A DNA stretch of 32,456 nucleotides from Deltaproteobacteria bacterium (lineage in GTDB: Bacteria > Desulfobacterota > Desulfomonilia > UBA1062): assembly GCA_029547045.1 (NCBI GenBank), contig JAKPQL010000053.1:1-32456 (forward strand). The letters run 5' to 3'. The number at the start of each line of letters is the position of its first letter. Position 1 is the first letter of the stretch. The notes beneath the pieces are model-generated. The model ran no database searches. It was not told where the DNA came from and saw only the letters and a list, made by a program, of their open reading frames with translations. This document shows, in pieces, positions 1 to 8,881 of this stretch. The translations under genes and the position numbers were made by a program.

Positions 1-1778
1 GGTGCAGTCCCTGCACCGGCGGTCGGCGCGCCCATCACCATGGTCCTGTCCAGGTCCCCTTCCGCCTCACCCCGGGCGGGCTCCGGAGCATGCCGCATGA
101 TCACGGTCTCGGTGCGGAAGTCTTCTTCCTCCGGTGCTGCCGGAGGTGCGGGCGTGGATGTCGAGGGAGGGACCGCAGCCGTCACGGGAGCGGCTTCCCG
201 CTCCCACCTGGACCGGATCCGTCCCAGGGCCTGACCGATGGCCGCATCGCCCTCCGCCCCGGCGCGGTCTTCCTTCTCCTGCTCCCGGGGAGGCTCGGCA
301 GGGGTGGCAGGGGAGAACAACTCCTCCCGGAGTACATCCATGAGCACCCGGTGAGCGTCCGCGAATGCCCCTGAAAAATCCTGCGCGCCCCCTGCCTTCA
401 ACAGGAGCTCCGCGCCGAGGTCCAGGGCCTTCGACCAGAGACCCCGCCACCGGGAGGGGGCCTCCCGCGGCTCCCAGAAGAGGTTCCGTGCGGCAAGTAC
501 GGGGTCTGCGGGATCCACACGCTTCTCCCTCAAAGACCGGGCAAGGGCCCGGTTGACGGTCCTGGAATCCTGCAGGCGGTTTGCGACCAGTGCCTGGAAC
601 CAGAGCAGCCCCATGACATGTGCGGCGTAGACTACGCCCGGCGCAGGGAGGACCTCCGGCATCTCCGGGCCCATGTCCGTGAAGGCGAGGTCTGCGGACC
701 AGAATGCGGGCAGCAGTCCCGCCTGGTCGGGGATCCGTATCCACAGCCTGTCCAGACCCGGGCCGAACCGGGGATAGGTTGGGGTAGAGGCGCCTGAAAG
801 GACGCTGCGGGCCACCTCTCCCAGGAACGAGAGCTTCAGGTACAACACCTCCAGGAATTGCCGGTCATCCGCTCCAAAGAGGAACGGTGCATGGCAGCGG
901 GCCGAAACCTCGGCCACCTGAGCGGCCCGGGTCCGTTCCCCGCTCCCTGCGAGGGAACGCTCCAGTTCCCCGGGGGGAGCACCCGAAACCAGTGCGAGGA
1001 AATCCGCGGCGTTCATGGACGCGGCCCCGTACAGGGCCAGGTGGAAGGGGTAGAAGGCGATGCAGACCAGCCGCTTGTCCGCCTGTCCGGCATCGTGGCA
1101 GGGCCCCCGCTCGGGGCAGTCGCTGCAGGGGGACCCCCCCGCTGCGCGGGACATGGCAGCGATGAGCTCCGCAGGGCCCTTGACAGACTCGGGGTCGGTC
1201 CCCCCGGGCCGGAATGTGTAGAACTCCCTGGTCCCGGGTTTCAGCGAACAGACAGGGCACGCGAGGTATCGCCTGCACGACTGCGAGTACTGCTTCAGGC
1301 CCGCGTCTGCCAGCAGGGTGTCGTCCCTCACCAGGTCGAGCCCTGCCCCGCACTGCGGGCAGGACGGGTGGAAGAAACGCCTGGTGTGTGTACAGGTGGA
1401 CAGCGGCCTGAAGGCATGGAGCCGGCCCGACTCGTCCAGCTGTCCGGCCAGGGGAATGAGCCTGCCCGCGAGCTGCCGTGCCTGGAAGAATTCCGACCAG
1501 GCGGCTTCGATATCCGGGTTGGTCAGCGGCGCGATCCCTCCCTCGGGCAGGGTGTACTCGTCCCTGGACAGGAGCATGAACACGGGCTTCACCACCGCGC
1601 CGGTGTCGCTCACGATGGAGCCGCCGAGGATGCGCGTCAGGGGGCCCGTTTCGCTCACGATCTCGAAGGGGAACCGCTGCGGCGATACCGTGCCCGGTGC
1701 TGTGGAGTACGGGGTGAATGCAAGTGAGAAACCTCTCCCGAGTCCGCTCAGGTAGGGGAGAAGGGAATGTTCATGCAT
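1..1778 (-). CDS. Unrecognised Cys-rich protein, C-terminus beyond the window
   Basis: I see an uninterrupted frame from an ATG at 1778 down to base 1, at least 592 residues, with the stop outside the window. The start has GGAG about 12 bases upstream; a second ATG at 1774 is out of frame and stops quickly. The N-terminus begins MHEHSLLPYLSGLGRGFSLA with no signal peptide. Cys clusters suggest zinc sites: CPQC near residue 141, a Cys pair near 168-175 including CPVC, and CSDCPERGPC near 218-228. The last visible 70 residues are low-complexity Pro/Ala/Glu with two similar motifs, RTETVIMR and DRTMVMG. Such threonine-containing tail motifs can be phosphorylation or FHA-docking sites, but that is inference. 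I do not recognise the family. It is divergent from the amidohydrolase across a 240-base gap. Confidence 0.75.
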   Translation of the reverse strand, partial: MHEHSLLPYLSGLGRGFSLAFTPYSTAPGTVSPQRFPFEIVSETGPLTRILGGSIVSDTGAVVKPVFMLLSRDEYTLPEGGIAPLTNPDIEAAWSEFFQARQLAGRLIPLAGQLDESGRLHAFRPLSTCTHTRRFFHPSCPQCGAGLDLVRDDTLLADAGLKQYSQSCRRYLACPVCSLKPGTREFYTFRPGGTDPESVKGPAELIAAMSRAAGGSPCSDCPERGPCHDAGQADKRLVCIAFYPFHLALYGAASMNAADFLALVSGAPPGELERSLAGSGERTRAAQVAEVSARCHAPFLFGADDRQFLEVLYLKLSFLGEVARSVLSGASTPTYPRFGPGLDRLWIRIPDQAGLLPAFWSADLAFTDMGPEMPEVLPAPGVVYAAHVMGLLWFQALVANRLQDSRTVNRALARSLREKRVDPADPVLAARNLFWEPREAPSRWRGLWSKALDLGAELLLKAGGAQDFSGAFADAHRVLMDVLREELFSPATPAEPPREQEKEDRAGAEGDAAIGQALGRIRSRWEREAAPVTAAVPPSTSTPAPPAAPEEEDFRTETVIMRHAPEPARGEAEGDLDRTMVMGAPTAGAGTA

Positions 1779-2018
1779 GAAAGGGTGCTCCGCCGGGGAG
1801 GGTGAAAAGCGAATGCAGGAAGGGTGTTCCTCGTGATGTTTGATGTAATTTCATACTCGTATTTCAATATATTACAGGGAAACAGTGTATAACCAGTCCC
1901 GGCGCTTGTCAAGGGATCGCGAGCGGAAGAACCTATTTTCCCTTTCAGCGACCCGGCTGCGCTCCTTGACTCGGCATGTCCGATGCACATTATTACCATC
2001 CACACGGGATGAAATCCC

Positions 2019-3434
2019 ATGAAGATATCCTTTGACGCCAGATATGTGCTGCACAACCTGCAGCTCTTCGACGGGGAGACTGATACGCTGCACCGCGGTG
2101 CACGCATCGTGGTGGACCGCGGCAGAATACTTGCCGTGGACGCCTCGCCGGACCCTTTCTGGCAGGCGGGCTTCACCCTTGTGGACCTGCAGGGCATGAC
2201 CGTGCTGCCGGGACTCATCGACTGCCACGTCCACATCACCTCGCCCTTCATGACCAGGATCACCTCCCGGTCCATCGCCTCCATGGAGCCCCAGATCTGC
2301 AGGAACGCCCGGGTGTGCGTGGAGGCCGGGATCACCACGGTGCGCGATGCCGGGGGCATCCCCAGGAGGCTGGAGGGGCTCGCTGCGGCCATACGCTCCT
2401 TCGATCTCATGGGCCCCCGGATCATCAGGAGCAATGCCGCCATCGCCCCCTCCGGGGGGTATCCCGACCGCTTTCCTGCGCCGAAACGCCTGTTCACCTC
2501 TCTCCTGGGCGGCAGTCCCGTGACGAGGGTTGCCTCAGCACGCCAGGCGGACTCCGCCGTGACCGAGCAGGTGCGCATGGGCGCGGACTGGATAAAGGTC
2601 TGCCTCCAGCACCGCTCCACTCTTTCAGGCGGAGGGGTCCTGCCCGTGTTCGATGCGGAAACCGTCCGCTCCATCACCCGGGCCGCCCGCCGCTGCGCTA
2701 AACCCGTCTGCTGCCATGTCGCCTGGCTCGACGACCTGCGCTGCGCCATGTCAATGGGTGTGCGTACCGTGGAGCACAGCCCCCTTGAGCCCATTCCCGA
2801 CGAGACGGCCATGGAGTTCGCTTCCCGGGACCTGGTCCTGAACCCAACCCTCACCTGCCTCGACCTGGGAAGCGAATCCCTGAGGGAGCATATCCGGGAA
2901 ATCGTCCTCGGCCAGGGGGAGACCTACCTGGAGCCCGAACCCCTGCGACAGGTCCGCTCTTCCCTCGACCAGTTCCAGACCCCCCGGCTCCCCCTTCCCG
3001 GCGGGAGGGCCGGGCGGGACCGTCCGATGGACCTCGACCTCTACGCCAGGGCATACCCCCATGCCCTGTCCAATGTGGTCAGGGTCCTCCACGCGGGCGG
3101 CACGGTGGGGGTTGCCTCTGGCGCCGGCGGCCTGCCCTTCGCGCTGTTCGGCGTCTTCTACCGGGAGGAGCTCAGGAGGCTGCGCCACCTGGGATTGAGC
3201 CCCTTCCAGGTGCTCAGCGCGGCCACCGCAGGCAACGCCAGGATCCTGGGGATGCACGACCGCATCGGCGCGGTCAGGCCAGGCATGGAGGCAGACCTCA
3301 TCGCGGTCCCGGGCAACCCCCTGGAGGACCTCGACGCGCTGGCCGCCATCTCCATGGTGATGGTGCGGGGCCGGATCGTCAAGGGCGACCCGCGGCATCC
3401 GCACCTCATGTCAATCCTGACATCTTTCCCCTGA
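2019..3434 (+). CDS. Amidohydrolase-family protein (imidazolonepropionase-like), possibly divergent active site
   Basis: A 471-residue protein of the metal-dependent amidohydrolase superfamily, which usually hydrolyses cyclic amides, peptides or related C-N bonds. Landmarks: an N-terminal beta-sandwich (residues 1-60), the HxH metal motif in DCHVHI (H70, H72), a candidate carboxylated Lys in DWIKV (K193), His at 233 (CCHVAW) and 253 (VEHSPL), and the C-terminal signature IGAVRPGMEADLIAVPGNPL. The family's GTDAG segment reads ASGAG here (366-370), so the catalytic/metal Asp is Gly368. The protein may be inactive or use altered chemistry. No signal peptide, so cytoplasmic. The start ATG has only a weak GGGA upstream. 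The substrate cannot be told from sequence. Confidence 0.85.
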   Translation: MKISFDARYVLHNLQLFDGETDTLHRGARIVVDRGRILAVDASPDPFWQAGFTLVDLQGMTVLPGLIDCHVHITSPFMTRITSRSIASMEPQICRNARVCVEAGITTVRDAGGIPRRLEGLAAAIRSFDLMGPRIIRSNAAIAPSGGYPDRFPAPKRLFTSLLGGSPVTRVASARQADSAVTEQVRMGADWIKVCLQHRSTLSGGGVLPVFDAETVRSITRAARRCAKPVCCHVAWLDDLRCAMSMGVRTVEHSPLEPIPDETAMEFASRDLVLNPTLTCLDLGSESLREHIREIVLGQGETYLEPEPLRQVRSSLDQFQTPRLPLPGGRAGRDRPMDLDLYARAYPHALSNVVRVLHAGGTVGVASGAGGLPFALFGVFYREELRRLRHLGLSPFQVLSAATAGNARILGMHDRIGAVRPGMEADLIAVPGNPLEDLDALAAISMVMVRGRIVKGDPRHPHLMSILTSFP

Positions 3435-3551
3435 GGCGAACCTGTGGTACACACAGAACGGGCATCGTGTCCAGGTTTGCTGATGCAGATGCAGTGGGGA
3501 GGTCCGGTTCGTCCGTCCAGGAGCCCGCACCTTCCCTGAAAGGGTGTGAGC

Positions 3552-4613
3552 ATGAGGAAAAAGAGACTGTCAGAAACGATCACGGCCCTTGCGGCGTTTG
3601 TTCTCCTTGGCTTTGGAATGCGCGGGGCGCTGGCCGCCGATGCGGCGCACGACCCTTCCGAACGGTTGAAGTCCCTGGAGATGAAGAACGCCCTCGAGCG
3701 GATGCTGAGCCCGTTTACGGCCATCGACGAGGTCACCGGCCTGTCCGCCATGAAGTTCCCCATCGCACAGGTCTCGGGAAGGATCGCGTTCAGCTCGAAC
3801 CGCAGCGGAAGCCCGGGCATCTACATCTTCCAGAACGGGTCGCCCACGGTGCTCTGCAGGAACGGCACCGATCCCAGGTGGTCCCCGGACGGCAGGACGA
3901 TCCTGTGCAGGCCCACCGCGGATACGGTGCAGTGGGACATGGCCCTCGTGAATTCCCAGGGCAGGCTGGACCGTGTCCTCATGCCCTTCCAGCAGGCGAG
4001 CATCCACCAGGCCCTGTTCTGCCCCGCAGACCCCGACACGATATATTTCAAGGGGAGAAAGGACCCCTACTCCCAAGAGGCCCTCTTCACACTCCGCCTC
4101 AAGGACAATTCCACCCAGCGCATCGTGACCAGGACCATGGAGAGCTTCGACGTCTCCCCGGATGGGAAGACCATCGTGTTCACGGCCCTGAAGGACGAGG
4201 ACAACCCCCGGGGCGGATCGTGCCTCTGGCTCATGACCGACGACGGGACGAGGGCATGGAGGATGCCGAACACGGACAATGGCAGGCATCCGGCATTCTC
4301 GCCGGACGGCCGGTACATCGCCTACATATCCCGGGGCCTCAAGGACGAGTTCCGGCAGGTCTTCATCGCCTTCGCCGGGGGCGATGCCCGGTGGCAGGCG
4401 ACCGCCAGCGCCTTCCACAAGGACTGGCCGTGCTGGTCACCCGACGGCAGGCGGCTGTGCTACGAGGCCTTCGTCCACGGCTCTGAAACGGAGTATTCCG
4501 AACTCTTCGTCGTGAATGCCGACGGCACCGGGGAGTCGCGCATCATGAACCCGGGGAAGAACAGCTCAGGCCAGTGGTTCACAGACAGCAGGCCCCGGTG
4601 GGCGGCCCCGTGA
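3552..4613 (+). CDS. TolB-like periplasmic beta-propeller (PD40/WD40-like) protein
   Basis: A 353-residue exported protein. The N-terminus MRKKRLSETITALAAFVLLG ends in a signal-peptidase site around ALA-AD. At least four PD40 blades are visible by the SPDG signature: PRWSPDGRTILC, FDVSPDGKTIVF, HPAFSPDGRYIAYIS and WPCWSPDGRRLCYEA, with a last blade at PRWAAP. These repeats occur in TolB and in periplasmic or surface protein-binding propellers. It is not TolB itself by context, since no tolQRA or pal is nearby. I prefer the ATG at 3552 over the in-frame GTG at 3546 because the AAAGGG box just upstream would touch the GTG. It is followed 134 bases later by a lipoprotein protease and may act with it in the envelope; that link is inference. 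Confidence 0.82.
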   Translation: MRKKRLSETITALAAFVLLGFGMRGALAADAAHDPSERLKSLEMKNALERMLSPFTAIDEVTGLSAMKFPIAQVSGRIAFSSNRSGSPGIYIFQNGSPTVLCRNGTDPRWSPDGRTILCRPTADTVQWDMALVNSQGRLDRVLMPFQQASIHQALFCPADPDTIYFKGRKDPYSQEALFTLRLKDNSTQRIVTRTMESFDVSPDGKTIVFTALKDEDNPRGGSCLWLMTDDGTRAWRMPNTDNGRHPAFSPDGRYIAYISRGLKDEFRQVFIAFAGGDARWQATASAFHKDWPCWSPDGRRLCYEAFVHGSETEYSELFVVNADGTGESRIMNPGKNSSGQWFTDSRPRWAAP

Positions 4614-4747
4614 CGCCTTCCTGCGGCATCCGTATGCAGGCGCCCCTCAAGAAATCCCCTGCGATGACGATAGCCTATACATCCGGCCAGACTCTTGGCG
4701 ATGCGGAAATCCCCCCTCCGGGGTACATTGGCAGGAACCGTACGGAC

Positions 4748-6664
4748 ATGCATATGAACCGATCCCGCAGCACATGGCCAGGCCCGACCCTGCTCGGCGC
4801 GATCCTCGTGCTCCTGTGCTTCCAGGCCGCCGGCTGCGGCGGGGGGGGAGGTTCCAGCGGGGGAACAACCCCTGCTGAGAAGACCCGGTGGACCTACATG
4901 GTCTACATGGCCGCGGACAACAACCTTTCTGATTCCGGCCTGGGCGACATCAATGAGATGGAACAGATCGGGTCCACCAGTGACGTGAACATCGTGGTGC
5001 AGGCCGAGTTCAGCTCCCAGTACTCGGTGAACGCGCCGGCGGGGACGCTCCGCGGGAGGATCACCAGGGACGACAACATCCTGGGCATCGGCAGCGCGCT
5101 GACGAACATCGGCAACCGCAACATGGCCGACCGCGCGACGCTCGCCGAGTTCATTTCCTGGGCCGCCGCGGCCTATCCTGCAGACCGCTATGCCCTGGTC
5201 ATCTGGGACCACGGCGACGGGTGGAAGGCAGCGGCCGAGGAGTCCGCACCCTCCAAGGGCGCCATCTCCGACGACACCTCGGGCGGTGACCTCATGCCCC
5301 TGCCCGACATCGCGGGGGCCGTCAGGGACAGCGGCGTGCACTTCTCCATGATCAACTTCGACGCCTGCTTCATGGGCATGTACGAAGTCGCCTACGAATT
5401 CCTGGGCACCACGGACTTCATGGCCTTTTCCGAGGAGGCGGTGCCGGGCGACGGGGACCCCTTCAACAGCGTCCTGGAAGACCTCACGGCCAACCCCTCC
5501 ATGACCGGCCGGGAGCTCGCCCTGACGACCACCTCCCGGTTCCAGAGCTACTACGAAGGCCAGGGCAGGTCCTCGGTGATGAAATCCGCCGTGGACATGG
5601 CGGGGATGGCCGAATTCCACACCCGGCTCACCGGCCTGGTGTCGCTCATCGCCCGGGACGAGAGCTCGGTGCAAACGCAGGTCCGCTACGCCCGGGACAA
5701 CTCACTGGCCTGCCAGACCCGGCCCACCTACCACGACCTGAGGAGCCTCCTTGACATCATGGGCTCCATGGCCTTCTCCGCAGACATCCTGGCGTCCATC
5801 GCCCAGCTCAAGACCTCCCTGGCAGGGCTCGTCATCGCCGACGAGTGCTACGCCGCCGCTGCATCGAGCACCGTCTGCTCCATGAGCGGGCTCGCCGTCT
5901 ACCTCCCCAGCCGCTCCCAGGTGACCGACACCGAGGTGGACTACTACGCGGAGCTCTCCTGCAACCAGCCGGGAAATCCCGCGACTGACACCTGGGCGGA
6001 CCTCGTGGACATGCTCATCTCCTACGACGAGGACTCCGGCATGGATCCGCTCCCCACAGCCACCGGCGGGTTCACCGTGTGGCTCGAGTGGGACTCGGAC
6101 GCGGACCTGGACCTCATCATCTGGGAGCCGGACGGCACCCTGTCGGCGCCCTTCGTCGGGTCCTCCTCGGCCAACGGCTTCTTCTCACCGGACTCGGCCA
6201 CCTCGGGAGAGTCCTACGAGTACTTCCACGCCTACGACTCCGTGGAATCGGGGCCGTACGACATCCTGGTGTACTACTACGCTGACGGGACATCCAGTTC
6301 CGCCACCGCGTACCTGGCCTTCATGGACCCATCCCTGGGCCTCTCCGAGCTGAACTGGCTGAATCCCGAGGGCAGGCTCATGAGCCTGTCGCGACGCGCC
6401 CCCGCAGACTGGATGTCCAGCGACATCGAGATGCAGAGGGTCTGGGGAGACGTGTACAGCGACTGGTACTGGTACTACAACGATACCCTCCTGTACCGGT
6501 CCGCACCCTGGTCAGGCCGTTCTGTCGTTGATGAACCGGCGCCGAAGGTCACCCCCGGCCATGGCACGGTCGATCCATCGGGCTCAAAGGGTCTGCAAGC
6601 CCTCCTGAGATGGAAGACCCCCTCTTCCGCAAAGGAACGTCCCTCCACCCCGGCGCCGCGGTGA
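4748..6664 (+). CDS. Clostripain-family (peptidase C11) lipoprotein protease
   Basis: About 638 residues. The start at 4748 is preceded by AGGA with an 11-base gap; a second in-frame ATG at 4754 is possible, and the frame stays open further upstream. The leader TLLGAILVLLCFQAAGC ends in a lipobox, so Cys30 should be lipidated, followed by a Gly/Ser-rich linker. The C11 core starts at WTYMVYMAADNNL. The catalytic His is in VIWDHGDGW (H155) and the Cys in NFDACFMGMYE (C207), both intact. C11 enzymes cleave after basic residues, typically after self-maturation. The C-terminal region (from about residue 435) contains a beta-rich module beginning GGFTVWLEWDSDADLDLIIW, like secreted prepeptidase or CalX-type adhesion modules. 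The last 50 residues look unstructured. It probably sits in the outer membrane. Confidence 0.87.
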   Translation: MHMNRSRSTWPGPTLLGAILVLLCFQAAGCGGGGGSSGGTTPAEKTRWTYMVYMAADNNLSDSGLGDINEMEQIGSTSDVNIVVQAEFSSQYSVNAPAGTLRGRITRDDNILGIGSALTNIGNRNMADRATLAEFISWAAAAYPADRYALVIWDHGDGWKAAAEESAPSKGAISDDTSGGDLMPLPDIAGAVRDSGVHFSMINFDACFMGMYEVAYEFLGTTDFMAFSEEAVPGDGDPFNSVLEDLTANPSMTGRELALTTTSRFQSYYEGQGRSSVMKSAVDMAGMAEFHTRLTGLVSLIARDESSVQTQVRYARDNSLACQTRPTYHDLRSLLDIMGSMAFSADILASIAQLKTSLAGLVIADECYAAAASSTVCSMSGLAVYLPSRSQVTDTEVDYYAELSCNQPGNPATDTWADLVDMLISYDEDSGMDPLPTATGGFTVWLEWDSDADLDLIIWEPDGTLSAPFVGSSSANGFFSPDSATSGESYEYFHAYDSVESGPYDILVYYYADGTSSSATAYLAFMDPSLGLSELNWLNPEGRLMSLSRRAPADWMSSDIEMQRVWGDVYSDWYWYYNDTLLYRSAPWSGRSVVDEPAPKVTPGHGTVDPSGSKGLQALLRWKTPSSAKERPSTPAPR

Positions 6665-6727
6665 GAATCCACCTTGATGAACCGGGCCACAAGCTGGTAG
6701 TATGCACCCATCAAAGGGGGTACCTGT

Positions 6728-7033
6728 ATGATCGTCGTGGTGGCCATCATGAAGGCGCAGGCAGGCAGGGAACAGGAGATGGAAGACGCGCTGAGGGGCA
6801 TGATCCCGAAGGTGGAATCAGAGGAAGGGACCCTGCAGTACGCACTCCACCGCGCCAGGAAGGACAAAGGCAAGTTCCTCTTCTTTGAGAAGTACCGGGA
6901 CAAGGACGCCCTGAACGCCCACAGCGCCACACCCTATTTCGCCGAGCTCTTCGCCCGGATCGGGCCCCTGCTCGACGGGTCGCCCACCATCGAGATCATG
7001 GAGGAGATCGCCGCCATCCCTCCCAAGGGATAG
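6728..7033 (+). CDS. Antibiotic-biosynthesis-monooxygenase-fold (YgiN-like) small protein
   Basis: A 101-residue cytoplasmic protein with the ABM dimeric alpha/beta-barrel pattern: an IVVVAIMKAQAGREQEMEDA first strand and helix, a SEEGTLQYALHR strand region, FLFFEKYRDKDALNAH, and a TPYFAEL helix. Family members include quinol monooxygenase YgiN and many heme-free oxygenases or stress proteins of unknown substrate. The start is preceded by AAAGGGGG. It stands alone, 63 bases after the protease gene and 124 bases before motA. The fold assignment is firm; enzymatic activity is not shown. Confidence 0.85.
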   Translation: MIVVVAIMKAQAGREQEMEDALRGMIPKVESEEGTLQYALHRARKDKGKFLFFEKYRDKDALNAHSATPYFAELFARIGPLLDGSPTIEIMEEIAAIPPKG

Positions 7034-7119
7034 CGCTGCCCCGGAAACGGCCCGCTTTCCCCATATGCCCTCCCCCCGGTAAGCCGGCTGGGTGATTTTC
7101 CATTCCACCCATTGTCCGC

Positions 7120-7147
7120 TCAATTTTTTCCCGAAAACGGACGATGG
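7120..7147 (+). promoter_or_regulatory. Possible sigma-28 (FliA-type) promoter for motAB
   Basis: TCAATTTT at 7120-7127 and GACGATGG at 7140-7147 are separated by 12 bases. The FliA consensus is TAAAGTTT, 11 bases, GCCGATAA, so several positions match in both boxes. The location directly before motA fits class III flagellar control. The spacing is one base long and the start site would lie only a few bases before the ATG, so this is weak. Confidence 0.28.
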
Positions 7148-7157
7148 ATGAATACAT

Positions 7158-8015
7158 ATGAACGTCATCATCGGAATAGTCATCGTACTTGGATGCGTGT
7201 TCGGTGGCTTCGTCCTGGAAAAGGGTAATCTCCACTCCCTTTTCCAGCCCATCGAGCTCCTTATCATCCTGGGCGCCGCCATAGGCGGGATGATCATCTC
7301 GTCGCCCTTCAAGCTCCTCAAGGAGATTGCTGCCGCATTCAAGGGGATGTTCGCCCCGACGACCTACGACTCGAAGAAGTTCATCGAGGTGCTCTCGCTG
7401 CTCTATGAGATCTTCAACAAGATGAGGAAAGAGGGCATCATCGCCATCGAATCCCATGTGGAAGAGCCCACCAAGAGCGAGATCTTCAAAAAATATCCCA
7501 ATATCCTCAAGAACCACGGCGTTCTGAACTTCATCTGCGACAGCCTCAAGATCCTGCTGTCCATCGACATACCACCCCACGAGTTCGACAACCTCCTGGA
7601 GGTGGACATCGAGGCCGCCATGGCGGAAAAGAAGCACCCGCTCCACCGCGTGGAGAAGATGGCCGACTCCCTGCCCGGCCTCGGTATCGTGGCAGCGGTG
7701 CTCGGCGTGGTCCTCACCATGGGCAAGATGAGCGAGCCGCCTGAGGTGCTCGGCCACAGCGTCGGTGCGGCGCTCGTCGGGACCTTCCTCGGCGTGCTCC
7801 TGTGCTACGGCATCGTGGGCCCCATGGGCGTTCTCATCGATCACCACCTCAAGGAAGAGGAATCATACTACCACGTGATACGCATCGCCATGGTGTCCTA
7901 CGTGGCACGATCCATCCCCCAGATCGCCATCGAGTTCGCCCGCAGGGCCATACCGGAGAGCGAGCGCCCGGGGTTCAGCGAGATGGAAAAGATCATGAAG
8001 GGTAAGGGCAAGTAA
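7158..8015 (+). CDS. motA: Flagellar motor stator protein MotA
   Basis: 285 residues. MotA forms the ion channel with MotB and generates torque against FliG. The sequence shows the family layout: two N-terminal membrane helices (MNVIIGIVIVLGCVFGGFVL and PIELLIILGAAIGGMIIS), a large cytoplasmic loop, then two more helices with the hallmark DSLPGLGIVAAVLGVVLTMG and VGAALVGTFLGVLLCYGIVGPM. The conserved channel prolines are present in these segments. The stop overlaps the motB start as TAATG, indicating translational coupling. There is no clear Shine-Dalgarno before the ATG. No other flagellar genes are in the window. Confidence 0.96.
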   Translation: MNVIIGIVIVLGCVFGGFVLEKGNLHSLFQPIELLIILGAAIGGMIISSPFKLLKEIAAAFKGMFAPTTYDSKKFIEVLSLLYEIFNKMRKEGIIAIESHVEEPTKSEIFKKYPNILKNHGVLNFICDSLKILLSIDIPPHEFDNLLEVDIEAAMAEKKHPLHRVEKMADSLPGLGIVAAVLGVVLTMGKMSEPPEVLGHSVGAALVGTFLGVLLCYGIVGPMGVLIDHHLKEEESYYHVIRIAMVSYVARSIPQIAIEFARRAIPESERPGFSEMEKIMKGKGK

Positions 8016-8854
8016 TGGCAGAGGTCAGGGACCAGCCCGTCATCATTAAAAAGTACAAGAAGGCCGCCGAAGGCGGGCACGGGGGGTCCTGGAAGGTGGC
8101 CTACGCGGACTTCGTCACGGCCATGATGGCCTTCTTCCTGCTCCTGTGGCTGTTGTCCATGACCTCCCAGCAGAAGAAGATCGCCCTGTCCAACTACTTC
8201 CAGAACTACTCCATCTTCGAAAAGGGCGGCGGCGCAGCGGTGGCCACCAGGCAGGACACGCCGGGCCAGGGCATGTTCGACGTGGGCAGGGCCATTCAGC
8301 CCGCCCCTCCCAAGACCGTCCTGGCCAACGAGCTTGCCGACAAGATCAAACGGCAGGTGGACGACCAGTTCAAGGAATACCGCGACCGGGTGCTCATCTT
8401 CACCGACGACGGCAACCTGAGGATCGAGATCATCGACACCGCGGGATCCTCGTTCTTCGAGGTGGGCGGCACCAACCTGAGCAGCAGCGGCAAGGCCCTC
8501 ATCCAGGGGATCGTCCCCGCCCTGAAGGGCATGGACCGCAAGCTCATCGTGGAGGGGCACACCGACTCCCTGCCATACCCCGGCAAGGGATTCACCAACT
8601 GGGAACTCTCCACCCAGCGCGCCCTGTCGGCGCGCATGGAGCTGGAAAGGAACGGGATACCACCGAACCAGATCGGCATGGTGGCGGGGTATGCCGACAC
8701 CAAGCCCTTCATCAAGGGCAACCCGGCTGACCCCAAGAACCGGCGCATCAGCATCGTGGTGGACTACAAGTCGCCCATGAAGACCGCCGTGCCGCCGGAA
8801 AAGACCATGCAGAAGCCCAGGCTCCCCGACTCACCACCCAACCTGGTGCAGTGA
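8015..8854 (+). CDS. motB: Flagellar motor stator protein MotB
   Basis: 279 residues. It anchors the stator to peptidoglycan and carries the ion-binding Asp. The single transmembrane helix VAYADFVTAMMAFFLLLWLL includes Asp32, the same number as the essential Asp of E. coli MotB. The basic N-terminus (IIKKYKK) and the GSWKVAYADFVTAMMAFF signature are typical. A plug/linker follows, then an OmpA-like peptidoglycan-binding domain (about 175-255) with LIVEGHTDSLPY and NRRISIVV. The residues are compatible with a proton motor, but ion choice cannot be decided from this alone. Confidence 0.96.
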   Translation: MAEVRDQPVIIKKYKKAAEGGHGGSWKVAYADFVTAMMAFFLLLWLLSMTSQQKKIALSNYFQNYSIFEKGGGAAVATRQDTPGQGMFDVGRAIQPAPPKTVLANELADKIKRQVDDQFKEYRDRVLIFTDDGNLRIEIIDTAGSSFFEVGGTNLSSSGKALIQGIVPALKGMDRKLIVEGHTDSLPYPGKGFTNWELSTQRALSARMELERNGIPPNQIGMVAGYADTKPFIKGNPADPKNRRISIVVDYKSPMKTAVPPEKTMQKPRLPDSPPNLVQ

Positions 8855-8857
8855 TCC

Positions 8858-8881
8858 GCCCCGAACGGGGGCAGCTCCCCC
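8858..8881. terminator. Hairpin(s) between convergent motB and htpX
   Basis: GCCCC (8858-8862) pairs with GGGGC (8868-8872). Alternatively GGGGG (8867-8871) pairs with CCCCC (8877-8881). The two stems exclude each other and neither has a U-tract. The position between convergent stop codons suggests a weak or bidirectional termination region. Confidence 0.35.

Noticed and set aside
1862-1893. TATAAC near 1888 as a promoter for the amidohydrolase gene
   Set aside because: No -35 box at 16-18 bases; AT-rich context alone is not enough.
1748-2854. A 368-codon minus-strand frame
   Set aside because: Runs antisense through the amidohydrolase gene and the intergenic region; no family features.
4460-5674. 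A 404-codon minus-strand frame
   Set aside because: Antisense to the clostripain gene; low-complexity Gly/Val/His protein.
7043-7060. GGAAA...TTTCC stem as a terminator after the ABM gene
   Set aside because: Five weak pairs with an 8-base loop and no T-tract.
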